Origin: JAAYCB01 sp012744395
GTDB lineage: Bacteria > Planctomycetota > Planctomycetia > Pirellulales > Thermoguttaceae
Assembly: GCA_028703175.1 (NCBI GenBank)
Contig: JAQVNJ010000096.1
Coordinates: forward strand, 1-23,903
Reading direction: 5' to 3'
DNA: 23,903 bases
A program made the position numbers and the translations under genes. This document shows positions 1 through 6,909 of the stretch, in pieces. Every line of letters starts with the position of its first letter. Position 1 is the stretch's first letter. The notes under the pieces are model-generated. The model was given only the letters and a program-made list of their open reading frames with translations. It was not told where the DNA came from and did not search any database.

Positions 1-40
1 CGAGCCGTTCGGCAATCTGGTCGGGGGCCATTTTCGCCAT
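1..40 (-). CDS. Partial gene start, unknown product (13 codons visible)
   Basis: The minus strand has an ATG at 38-40 and reads MAKMAPDQIAERL before leaving the window. A near-consensus promoter lies directly upstream, which supports a real start, although no Shine-Dalgarno sequence is visible and the predicted transcript start would lie almost at the ATG (a leaderless or very short leader). Thirteen residues are too few to name a family. An amphipathic start of this kind would suit a small helix-turn-helix regulator such as a Fur-type protein, but that is only a guess. Confidence 0.5.
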   Translation of the reverse strand, partial: MAKMAPDQIAERL

Positions 41-47
41 GATTGCA

Positions 48-76
48 ACAATATGCTATTTGCAAATCAGTGTCAA
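48..76 (-). promoter_or_regulatory. Sigma-70-like promoter with TTGCAA dyad, for the left-edge gene
   Basis: On the minus strand a perfect -35 box TTGACA (71-76) is followed after exactly 17 bp by TATTGT (48-53). Two TTGCAA hexamers lie 17 bp apart at 60-65 (inside the spacer) and 43-48 (overlapping the -10 box and the start region). This is a typical place for a repressor operator. Box matches are seen directly; operator function is inferred. Confidence 0.6.
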
Positions 77-124
77 GAAGGTCTTTGTGCTTTCTTTTCC
101 TGGCAGGGTTCCTTGGTCCGCTCT

Positions 125-158
125 GCGCCACCCTACCGGGCGATCGGTGGGGTGGCGC
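125..158 (-). other. Strong hairpin downstream of the DUF4091 gene
   Basis: GCGCCACCC at 125-133 pairs perfectly with GGGTGGCGC at 150-158. After one T-G wobble the stem continues with ACCG/CGGT around a 6-base loop, about 14 pairs in all. It begins 18 bases after the stop codon of the DUF4091 gene. Neither flank has a T tract, so it is not a classic intrinsic terminator; it may stabilise the mRNA 3' end or act as a U-less terminator. Confidence 0.45.
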
Positions 159-176
159 TGCCGGTTGGGCCGTGTC

Positions 177-2294
177 TCATGGTTTGACCTCGAAGCGGAA
201 CGTGCGCTGGAGGGTCTTCCGCCCCTGGTCGTTCTCCACCTCGACGGTGATGGTCCCCTCGGCCGATGGCCGTGCATGCGCCAGAAACAGCCCATCGGGC
301 GCGACGGGCGTCTCCTGGCGATTGACCTTCAGACGCGCCCCGGGCTCGGCCCAGCCGTGGACGTCGATCGCGCAGTCGCCCGCCATGCTGGAGTGTTCGA
401 GCGGGTTCGTCTGGAGGATGATCGCCGGCGCGGCGTCCAGTTCCAGCGTCTCCTCGATCGCCTGGCGGCGGGCCGCATAGAGGACCTCCGGGTCGAGGCT
501 GTAATCGCTATACGTGCGCACGACTTGCGAGGCAATCTCCACGCCGCGGCGGCGGGGGTCGATCTGTTCGGCGACCCGCGGGCTGAGCTTGGCCCGCAGC
601 TCGGCGATCTTGTCCTCCAACAGCCACAGGCACTCGTAGTCTTGCAGCCCGTTGCGCATCTGCTCCCAGCGGAGCGAACTGAGCAGCCCGTCGCGCTTGG
701 GATAGACGTGCCAGCCGTCGCCGCGGTGCTTGCCCGGCGCGTTCCAAGGGTCTTCCGTCCAGGCGTTAAAGCCCCAGTGAAGGTAGCCCTTCAGCCCGTA
801 GCGGTAGTTCAGCCAGTGCATCAGCCGCGACTCGATCAGCGGCACGTCGACGGTCTTGTTCATCAGCGAGCCGCCCTGGAAGATGCCCACGGTGTAGAAC
901 CACAGCTCGTTTCCCTGGCGGCGGGCCTGTTCGTACGCCTCGTGCCAGGTCGCCAGGTGGTCGAGCTTGGGCACCCAGACTTCCAGCCGGTCCAGGCAGT
1001 GGGTTGTCTCAATGGCATCGACGCGGCGCAGCTCGGGCGCGCAGCGATGGATGAAATCGGAGGCTTCGCGCCAGGCGATCACGTTGTGGTTGGAAGGCTC
1101 GTCGGCGATGTGGAAGATCGTCTTGTCGAGCCATTGTTTCTCGCGCAGGTGCTCGACCAGGGCCGGCAGAAAGCGGGGCAGGAAATCCTCTCCGGAGAGG
1201 CGTTTGCGCTCGCCGGTCGACTCGTCCGTGACGGTTGCGCCGGAGAGAAGGACCTCGCGGCTGGACCAGCCCCCCTCGCCGAAGTGGGCGACAAAGCCGG
1301 TTTCGAGGAGGTCCATGCGGCCGGTGTCCCAGAAGATCTGCGCCCAGCGGTCGAAGTCCGAGAAGTCGAACCGCAGCTCTCCGCCGGCGGTCTGTCGGGT
1401 CTTGATCAGCCCCAGGCTGACGCGGAACACGTTCTGCCGGTGTTCGGCCATGTTCTCGGCATAGCAGCGAAGCAGCGCGTCGAAGCGTTGCGTGTCGCCG
1501 TCTTCCAGGCCGTGATGGCGTTTGAATTGGCTCGTGGAAAACCACTCGGTGACCATCACGTGCCGCTGGTCGGGCAGCGTCAACGGATACACGGTCAGCG
1601 CGATCGGCAACGAGGCCTCGGCGTCAGCGGCGCGGGCGGTGACCCGAGCGCGGTATTCGCCCGGCTCCGCGCCGGCCGGGACGCGCACGGTCAGGTAGAC
1701 CGCCTGGAGCGATCCCTGGGCGACGTCGCACTGCCGCTCCTCCGCCAGGCAATCGGGAAAGCGGGCGGGGGCGGGGCGGGTGAGATCGGCGGGGCGGAGT
1801 TTGCGCGTGTTCTCCTCGATCAAAATGCTGGTGACAAAATTCCACCGCACATGTTCCGCGGGAATCTCCGCGGCGCTCCCCTCGAGTTTCAGCGGGGCGA
1901 CCGAGACCGCCAGCTTCGACAGGTCCTGGTTCGCGCGGACAACGCATTGAGCGGACAGCGTCTCGTTCCGCAGCCCGAACAGGCGGATTTCCCGACCCGT
2001 CGCCTCGGGACCGTTGTAGCCGTCCTCGAACACGCGAACCGCATCGCTGGCGGGAAACATCTCCAGCGGCTGTTCGCCGGCCAGGCCAACCGCGCCGGCG
2101 AGCAGGCAGCCGGCCGCGGCCAGCAGAATCCGCGGCGGGTTGGCGCCCGGCAGGGCGGTCGAGCACCGCCCGGCCATTCTCCCCAAGAGGCCAAGCACGC
2201 GCCGCGCGCCCCGGCCGCGGCAGGCGGATCGCCGTTGATCGGTGCCATCGATCCGCCGGCGGCAAACGTTCGAACTCCGATTGGTCGTGTCCAC
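177..2294 (-). CDS. Secreted DUF4091 (glycoside hydrolase-like) protein
   Basis: A 705-residue protein resembling DUF4091 proteins, a group related to GH123-type glycosidases. The GTG start at 2292-2294 is chosen because GGAGG sits 6 bases before it. This gives an Arg-rich N-terminus of about 50 residues before the hydrophobic signal segment (about 56-72, ending near LAG). An ATG at codon 40 (2175-2177) would give a more ordinary signal peptide but has a poorly spaced Shine-Dalgarno. Next comes a beta-sandwich-like part with the phrase YLTVRVPAGAEPGEYRARV, then a barrel-like region with HIADEPSNHN (D398-E399, the likely catalytic acid pair by analogy with GH123). The typical DUF4091 segment follows: LHWGFNAW, DGWHVYPKRDGLLSSLRWE, RNGLQDYECLWLL. 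A C-terminal beta domain ends in FRFEVKP. It likely acts on a periplasmic or extracellular glycan; the substrate cannot be read from the sequence. Monocistronic as far as visible. Confidence 0.85.
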   Translation of the reverse strand: MDTTNRSSNVCRRRIDGTDQRRSACRGRGARRVLGLLGRMAGRCSTALPGANPPRILLAAAGCLLAGAVGLAGEQPLEMFPASDAVRVFEDGYNGPEATGREIRLFGLRNETLSAQCVVRANQDLSKLAVSVAPLKLEGSAAEIPAEHVRWNFVTSILIEENTRKLRPADLTRPAPARFPDCLAEERQCDVAQGSLQAVYLTVRVPAGAEPGEYRARVTARAADAEASLPIALTVYPLTLPDQRHVMVTEWFSTSQFKRHHGLEDGDTQRFDALLRCYAENMAEHRQNVFRVSLGLIKTRQTAGGELRFDFSDFDRWAQIFWDTGRMDLLETGFVAHFGEGGWSSREVLLSGATVTDESTGERKRLSGEDFLPRFLPALVEHLREKQWLDKTIFHIADEPSNHNVIAWREASDFIHRCAPELRRVDAIETTHCLDRLEVWVPKLDHLATWHEAYEQARRQGNELWFYTVGIFQGGSLMNKTVDVPLIESRLMHWLNYRYGLKGYLHWGFNAWTEDPWNAPGKHRGDGWHVYPKRDGLLSSLRWEQMRNGLQDYECLWLLEDKIAELRAKLSPRVAEQIDPRRRGVEIASQVVRTYSDYSLDPEVLYAARRQAIEETLELDAAPAIILQTNPLEHSSMAGDCAIDVHGWAEPGARLKVNRQETPVAPDGLFLAHARPSAEGTITVEVENDQGRKTLQRTFRFEVKP

Positions 2295-2425
2295 AAATCA
2301 CCTCCGTTTCATGGCTTGTTCGTAATCCGGGGCGACCCGGCGCTGCAAACAGGGCGGGTCCGTCGCGGTGGCCGCCGGCAGGACCCGCTCGACCGGCATC
2401 GATCGGAACGCGCCGGCCGTGGGCA

Positions 2426-2454
2426 ATCATAGCGCGCCGGCGCCAGCGCTGAAA
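2426..2454 (-). promoter_or_regulatory. Candidate promoter for the DUF4091 gene
   Basis: On the minus strand TATGAT (2426-2431, 5 of 6 matches) is preceded after 17 bp by TTTCAG (2449-2454), a weak -35 box. The implied 5' leader is about 125 bases. The spacer is very GC-rich and holds the palindrome GCGCCGGCGC. The -10 box is good and the -35 box poor, so confidence is limited. Apart from this and the terminator at 2591-2631, I see nothing in the 2295-2761 gap. Confidence 0.35.
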
Positions 2455-2590
2455 GACACGGCGACCGCGGGCGGACAGGTCGCGGCCGTCGAAGCGTGCC
2501 CGACCGAACGGCAGCGGCGGCCGGCGGACCGTTGGCGGGGTGCTGTCTCGGTACCCGCTGCGGGGGTCCGCTTCCGCCGTTGCTGGGCGA

Positions 2591-2631
2591 GAAAACAGAG
2601 AGGCCGGCTCGCTGCGGGCGAGCCGGCCTCG
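2591..2631 (-). terminator. Rho-independent terminator after the DUF1598 gene
   Basis: Reading the minus strand, a perfect 12-bp stem GAGGCCGGCTCG / CGAGCCGGCCTC with a 7-base loop is followed by TCTGTTTTCT. It lies about 130 bases beyond the stop codon of the DUF1598 gene at 2762 and faces the right way to end its transcript. The plus-strand flank after the stem has no T tract, so it acts in one direction. Confidence 0.75.
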
Positions 2632-2761
2632 ATTGGCGGCGGATTCTGCGCGGGTCTTCAAATCAGTCGAGCGGAACCCTTGGCTGCAAAACCGGCCGAA
2701 CGACCTTGCCCTTGGCGCCGTTCGGGGGGGCAGGGCTCCGCCCCGGTGTCATCGTCGGTTC

Positions 2762-4237
2762 TCAGTCCCACCACCACTGGCCTTCGGCCAGTTTAAGCTG
2801 CGTCTGTTCGCGGAGCGCGGAGACCTTGTTGCCTTCGTCCGCGAGGCGATTGCTCGCGGAGACGGCAAGCTCCGGTTCGATCTGCACGCCGCCGCCGATC
2901 GGGGTCATCAACTGGTTGCCCTTCCATTTCGCGGCGACGGCCGATACGACCTGGCTGGGGGCCGGGTAGGTTCGCACCGGCAGTGCCTGCTCGCTGCCAA
3001 GCAGCGGCATCTCCCAGTTGGCCTTGCGGTACATGTCTTCCTGCTGGAGGTAGGCCGCGGCGACGAGCATGTCGATGAGGTTTCGCAGTTCGGCATAGAC
3101 GGGCGAAACGGCGGCCAGTTGCGGGTAGCTCTCGGTGAAGCTGGTGACGAACACCTTGCTGGCGCGGTTCGCGCCGGCGACCACCGATCGCTCGCCCGTG
3201 GCGGCCACCAGTTCGTTCTCGCCGACGAGCTTCACGCCGTCGCCGACCAACTCGATCGCCAGCCCGTCTTCGCTGGCGCGGATGCATTGGTAGTCGGGCA
3301 CGAAGAACCAGCGGATCAAGGCGTTCCGCGAGACCTGCCCGGGGCTGGCGGAGTCAATGAAGGTTCGCATGCGAACCGGCGGATTCTCCAGGCCGATGCC
3401 GATCAGCTTCATCCGGTAGTCGGCCTCGACCATGACGTGGGCGAAATGGGTGTCGGCGGGAACGCCATCCACCCGGACCGTCTGCATGCCGAGGCTGGTC
3501 CGCAGTCCGTTGACGATGAACTGCGTGTCTGCCGGGGTCGCCCGCGAACCCACGGTCCGCAGGAATCGCTGCATCGAAGCCAGGCCCTCTTCCGTCGGAT
3601 CGATCGAGCAGCCGACCATCGGCGTCTTCGTCTGGTCTGGCGGAAATGCGCGGAGGGCAACCACCAGGTCCTGCAACTGGAGCACGGGCCGTCCGCTGGT
3701 CAGGCCGAGCGTCCGGCCGATCGGATCGGCAATCCAGCCTTCGGCCGGTCCGGCGATCACAATGTCGCCGGTCTCGGGGTAGAAGAAGACATACTGGAGA
3801 CGGAGCAGGCCGGCCAGGAAGCTCATCTCCTCGGTGAGCACGCCGCCATTGGCGGCAAGGGCCTGCTCGAGGCGGTTGAGAGACACTTTGCGGAGGGGGC
3901 TCGCCTTGGCAACCCCTTGCGCCAGGCCGGCCTGGGCCGCCTGGAGACGTCGCTGCCGGAGTGTTCCCGTCAAGTCGGGCAGCGCGCGGGTATGCAACGT
4001 CCCCTGGGCGTCGACGAACACACCCGCCTGGCCCGTATTGACGTCGGATGACGTGCTGGTGCTGCTGGTGCTGCTGGTGCTGCTGCTCGTGCTGGTGCTA
4101 CTGGTGCTGCTGCTGGTGCTCGTGCTGCTTGTCGTGCTGGTTGTCTGCGCACCGGCCACTTCCGCCAGGAGGAGCGCTGTCGCCGCGGCGGCGATCAGGA
4201 CGATGGGCCTTCGCGATCCGAGTGTTTGCCAACGCAT
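2762..4237 (-). CDS. Secreted DUF1598 protein
   Basis: A 491-residue protein of unknown function. Residues 1-30 form a signal peptide (basic start, then a hydrophobic run ending AEVAGA, cleavage before Q31). Residues 32-64 are almost pure Ser/Thr. The folded part shows phrases I associate with the planctomycete DUF1598 family: SIDPTEEGL (near residue 212), VRVDGVPADTHFAHVMVEAD (about 252-271) and FVPDYQCIRASEDGL (about 313-327), the last followed by a GDGVKL stretch. No known catalytic motif is visible. The ATG start at 4235-4237 follows a GGAG about 11 bases upstream, and the signal peptide starts directly there. The gene has its own promoter candidate, hairpin leader and terminator, so it looks monocistronic. 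It is likely exported to the periplasm or cell surface, with the Ser/Thr stretch as a flexible linker. Confidence 0.85.
   Translation of the reverse strand: MRWQTLGSRRPIVLIAAAATALLLAEVAGAQTTSTTSSTSTSSSTSSTSTSSSTSSTSSTSTSSDVNTGQAGVFVDAQGTLHTRALPDLTGTLRQRRLQAAQAGLAQGVAKASPLRKVSLNRLEQALAANGGVLTEEMSFLAGLLRLQYVFFYPETGDIVIAGPAEGWIADPIGRTLGLTSGRPVLQLQDLVVALRAFPPDQTKTPMVGCSIDPTEEGLASMQRFLRTVGSRATPADTQFIVNGLRTSLGMQTVRVDGVPADTHFAHVMVEADYRMKLIGIGLENPPVRMRTFIDSASPGQVSRNALIRWFFVPDYQCIRASEDGLAIELVGDGVKLVGENELVAATGERSVVAGANRASKVFVTSFTESYPQLAAVSPVYAELRNLIDMLVAAAYLQQEDMYRKANWEMPLLGSEQALPVRTYPAPSQVVSAVAAKWKGNQLMTPIGGGVQIEPELAVSASNRLADEGNKVSALREQTQLKLAEGQWWWD
4046..4144 (-). repeat. Ser/Thr-coding trinucleotide microsatellite
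   Basis: About 99 bases made almost entirely of AGC/ACC-type triplets on the coding strand (GCT/GGT on the plus strand), coding residues 32-64 of the DUF1598 protein as alternating Ser and Thr. Synonymous changes interrupt the repeat, so it is not a fresh expansion. Length differences between strains would be expected. Confidence 0.85.
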
Positions 4238-4275
4238 AAGAGGAGTCTCCGCTTGGACAGGTAATTGGCCGTGAT

Positions 4276-4311
4276 GCTCCCACCGCTACCACCCGCAGCC
4301 GCGGTGGGAGC
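4276..4311 (-). promoter_or_regulatory. Hairpin in the 5' leader of the DUF1598 gene
   Basis: GCTCCCACCGC (4276-4286) and GCGGTGGGAGC (4301-4311) form a perfect 11-bp inverted repeat with a 14-base loop, 38 bases upstream of the DUF1598 ATG. With the promoter candidate at 4387-4415 it would lie inside the mRNA leader. No T tract follows, so attenuation by a simple terminator is unlikely; it may be an mRNA-stability or protein-binding element. Confidence 0.4.
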
Positions 4312-4386
4312 AGAGACAAGCGAACCGCCAGACTTCCACCGAGAATTTGCACCCCCATCGGGTGGCGCAAATCCTCCACACTTTCG

Positions 4387-4415
4387 ATCTTAGTTTGGCC
4401 CTCGGGGTAAAGCAA
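4387..4415 (-). promoter_or_regulatory. Candidate promoter for the DUF1598 gene
   Basis: On the minus strand TTGCTT (4410-4415) and TAAGAT (4387-4392) are 17 bp apart. Matches are moderate (3 and 4 of 6). The implied leader is about 140 bases and includes the 4276-4311 hairpin. The region to about 4450 is AT-rich compared with the rest of the window, as expected of a promoter. Confidence 0.35.
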
Positions 4416-4659
4416 GAAAATCGTTGCAAATCAACAACTTGCACCGGAAGGCCGCTACCCTCTTTCGGGTGGGGCGAATTCATCCGCGCACACCCGCAGT
4501 TATTCTATGCTGTCGCTGGGCCGAGTCGAGTGCTGGGCCAACGGCGAATTGGATGATCGCTTGCTTGTCGGGCGGAGTGTGCCTGGTTAAGCTGGCCGAG
4601 TGCCCCGACCCGGCTCTCGATGCCGCACTTCAAACCCGGACACAGAAAGGATTTCGGTC

Positions 4660-4830
4660 ATGGCCGTGTCGCTCGAACCGCTGGAGAAGCCAGGCAGGTT
4701 CGACACGCCCACAATTGCGAACGTAAGGCCCCCGGGGCCGACCGCCGCCGCGGTCCCCGCCCCGGCCAACCTTCCCGGCGCTCGCCCCACGCTGCAAATC
4801 CTGATTTTGAGGAGAAAGTCGAACCGATGA
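4660..4830 (+). CDS. Possible short ORF overlapping the UroD-family start
   Basis: A 56-codon ORF begins at ATG 4660 after AAAGGA with 8-base spacing, and its TGA (4828-4830) overlaps the ATG of the UroD-family gene in an ATGA arrangement. The product is Pro/Ala-rich in the middle and ends LQILILRRKSNR. I recognise no family. It may be a leader peptide that couples translation to the gene behind it, or a chance ORF in GC-rich DNA. The rest of the 4238-4826 gap holds the DUF1598 promoter region; I could not find a convincing plus-strand promoter. Confidence 0.25.
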   Translation: MAVSLEPLEKPGRFDTPTIANVRPPGPTAAAVPAPANLPGARPTLQILILRRKSNR

Positions 4831-5840
4831 ACGGATATGAACGCCTGCTGGGCATGCTCCAAGGGCGCCAAGTCGACCGGCTCCCCTTGATGCCAATCAC
4901 GATGATGTTCGCGGCCGACCTGGCCGGGGTGCCCTACGGCCGGTACGCGGCGGATTATCGCGCGCTGGTCGAGGCGCAGCTCCGCACGGCGGAGCGATTC
5001 TCGTTCGACTACGTGTCGTGCATCTCCGACCCGGCCCGCGAGGCCGCCGACTGCGGGGCCAAGGTGCAGCGGTTCGACAACCAGCCGCCGGCAATCGTCG
5101 AAACCGAGGCGCTGCTGGCCGACAAGCGAGTGCTGGCCCGGCTGAAAGTGCCGGACCCGCTCGGCGGCGGGCGGATGCACGACCGCGTCCGAGCCGCGGA
5201 GCTGTTCCGGCAGAAGGTCGGCGGCCAATTGCTGATCGAAGGCTGGATCGAAGGGCCCTGCGCGGAGGCGGCCGATCTGCGGGGCATCAACCAGCTGATG
5301 CTCGATTTCTACGACGATCCGCAGTTCGTTCGCGACCTGTTCGATTTCGTCGTCGAGATGGAGCTGGCGTTCGCCAAGGCCCAGATCGACGCCGGGGTCG
5401 ACATCCTTGGCATGGGCGATGCCGCCGCCTCGCTCGTCGGCCCGCAGATTTACCAGGATTTCGTCCTCCCTTACGAGATGAAAATGGTCGCCGCGATTCA
5501 CGAAATGGGCGGCCGCGTGCGACTCCACATCTGCGGCAATACAAGCCGCATCCTGGCCGGCATGGGCGCGACCGGCAGCGACCTGGTGGACCTCGACTGG
5601 ATGGCGCCGATCGCCGCGGCGCGGAAGGCGATGGGTCCCGAGCAGACGCTCGCCGGCAACATCGACCCGGTGGCCGTTCTCCGCAACGGCACGCCGGATT
5701 CGATCACCGCGGCAATCGCCCAGTGCCATCGCGAGGCCGGCAGCCGCTACGTCGTCGCCGCCGGATGCGAGGTGACCCGCGATACGCCGTTTGAAAACGT
5801 CGAAGTGCTCGCCGACTACGCGCGGTCGCCGCGACGATGA
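4827..5840 (+). CDS. Uroporphyrinogen decarboxylase-family protein (MtaA/CmuA-like methyltransferase type)
   Basis: A 337-residue protein with the UroD fold, starting MNGYERLLGMLQGRQVDRLP, the usual start of this superfamily. ATG 4827 is preceded by GAGGAG 12 bases upstream. The key feature is LHICGNTS with H234-x-C236, followed by C314 in AAGCEVTRDTP. This His-x-Cys...Cys set is the zinc site of corrinoid:coenzyme M methyltransferases such as MtaA, and is not typical of heme-pathway HemE. GWIEGPCAEAADLRG and ILGMGDAAASLVGPQIYQDF also suit the methyltransferase-like branch. Such proteins transfer methyl groups from a corrinoid protein to a thiol. No corrinoid protein or partner methyltransferase is in the window, so the substrate is unknown. 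It is convergent with the HAD gene, with a 21-bp gap. Confidence 0.85.
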   Translation: MNGYERLLGMLQGRQVDRLPLMPITMMFAADLAGVPYGRYAADYRALVEAQLRTAERFSFDYVSCISDPAREAADCGAKVQRFDNQPPAIVETEALLADKRVLARLKVPDPLGGGRMHDRVRAAELFRQKVGGQLLIEGWIEGPCAEAADLRGINQLMLDFYDDPQFVRDLFDFVVEMELAFAKAQIDAGVDILGMGDAAASLVGPQIYQDFVLPYEMKMVAAIHEMGGRVRLHICGNTSRILAGMGATGSDLVDLDWMAPIAAARKAMGPEQTLAGNIDPVAVLRNGTPDSITAAIAQCHREAGSRYVVAAGCEVTRDTPFENVEVLADYARSPRR

Positions 5841-5861
5841 GTCTCCCACCGCGCCGGCCGG

Positions 5862-6557
5862 TCAAGCCGGCTCCAGCCCCAGCGCCTCGTAGAGCCGCCG
5901 ATCGCCGAGATTCTCGACCACCAGGTCCGCCATCTCGAAATCGTGGTCGAGGCTCAACCCGGCGGGTACGGCGACCGTGAACGCCCCGCAGGCGGCCGCC
6001 GCCGAACAGCCGGTGCGGCTGTCTTCCAGGACGAGCATCCGCCGCGGCTCGACGCCAAATCGCCGAGCGGCTTTCTGATAGATTTCCGGGTGGGGCTTGC
6101 CGCGGGTGATGTCCGCCGCCGTCAGCACGAAGCGGAACCGCGGCTTCATATCGAACAGGGCCAGCACGGCCTCGACCACGCTCGGGCTGCTGCTCGTGCA
6201 GATCGCCTTGGGCAACTCCGCGCGCTCCAGGGCGCCGAGCAGTTCGGTCAAGCCGGGCATCGTCTCGATCCCCCCGCCCAACAGGCTGATGAAGATCCGC
6301 TCCGACTCGGCCGCCAGCGACTGCCAGGTGTCGGAAAGTCCGTGCCACTGGATCATCTTTTCAAAGCAGGTTTGCGGGGGGCGGCCCATCACCGCGTCGC
6401 TCAACTCCTTCGTATACTCGCGGCCGCGGCGGCGCATCAACTCGCTGCCGACCCTCCAGTAGACCTCCTCCGTGTTGAACATCAAACCGTCGAGGTCAAA
6501 CGCAACCGCCCGAGGCCGGGGCCCCTGTCTGGAAATCTCCGCGCAGCAATCCGCCAT
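5862..6557 (-). CDS. HAD-superfamily phosphatase (subfamily IA)
   Basis: A 231-residue hydrolase of the beta-phosphoglucomutase/phosphatase-like HAD group. Motif I is FDLDGLMFNTE with nucleophile D21 and acid/base D23. Then comes an alpha-helical cap (about 30-95), motif II around CTSSSPSVV, motif III Lys in TRGKPHPEIY and motif IV LVLEDSRTGCSAA. The set is complete, so an active Mg-dependent phosphatase or phosphomutase acting on a small phosphorylated compound is likely; the substrate is unknown. The ATG at 6555-6557 is preferred, with GGAGG 11 bases upstream; the ORF extends to a TTG at 6594-6596 without a usable ribosome site. The stretch from 6558 to the repeat at 6740 holds nothing else I recognise. 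Confidence 0.85.
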   Translation of the reverse strand: MADCCAEISRQGPRPRAVAFDLDGLMFNTEEVYWRVGSELMRRRGREYTKELSDAVMGRPPQTCFEKMIQWHGLSDTWQSLAAESERIFISLLGGGIETMPGLTELLGALERAELPKAICTSSSPSVVEAVLALFDMKPRFRFVLTAADITRGKPHPEIYQKAARRFGVEPRRMLVLEDSRTGCSAAAACGAFTVAVPAGLSLDHDFEMADLVVENLGDRRLYEALGLEPA

Positions 6558-6739
6558 CCGACAACCATCCTCCGCAGGGGAGCGATCAGGAGACAAACCT
6601 TGAGCTTAGCACGGACCGCGGCGGCGGGCCAGGGAGCGGCGAATGTCGAGTGTCGATTCCCTGGGGTGGTCGAGAGCGATCCAAGCGGACGCGGCCCGCT
6701 CCCTGCCGGCACGGGCAATGAGCAGCTTGTAGACAGTGT

Positions 6740-6899
6740 GAAGGGCTCACGCGGAGACGCGGAGACGCGGAGAGCGGGGCGATGGCAGTGCCGGCACCTA
6801 TTGCGCGAAGGGCTCACGCGGAGACGCGGAGACGCGGAGAGCGGGGCGATGGCAGTGCCGGCACCTATTGCGCGAAGGGCTCACGCGGAGACGCGGAGA
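6740..6899. repeat. 67-bp tandem repeat, about 2.4 copies
   Basis: Copies begin at 6740, 6807 and 6874, each with GAAGGGCTCA. Full copies carry three head-to-tail CGCGGAGA octamers, then a stretch with the palindrome GTGCCGGCAC (6788-6797 and 6855-6864) and CTATTGCGC. The third copy has two octamers and breaks off about 10 bp before the stop codon of the Nudix gene. The two full copies appear identical, suggesting recent duplication. The region is intergenic. Confidence 0.95.
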
Positions 6900-6909
6900 G
6901 AAGATCGGC

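Noticed and set aside
39..2432. Long plus-strand ORF (797 codons) opposite the DUF4091 gene
   Set aside because: It mirrors the complete DUF4091 gene, has no domain-like sequence, and is Arg/Ala/Gly-rich as expected of antisense frames in GC-rich DNA.
4424..4433. TTGCAAATCA shared with the left-edge promoter (60-69) as a common operator
   Set aside because: Only one clean half-site is present here, and TTGCAA is expected about twice by chance in a window of this size and composition.
4587..5849. 420-codon minus-strand ORF opposite the UroD-family gene
   Set aside because: Antisense of a well-supported gene with zinc-site residues on the plus strand; no domain features.
6740..6899. CRISPR array
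   Set aside because: The units are head-to-tail with no unique spacers, and no cas genes are present.
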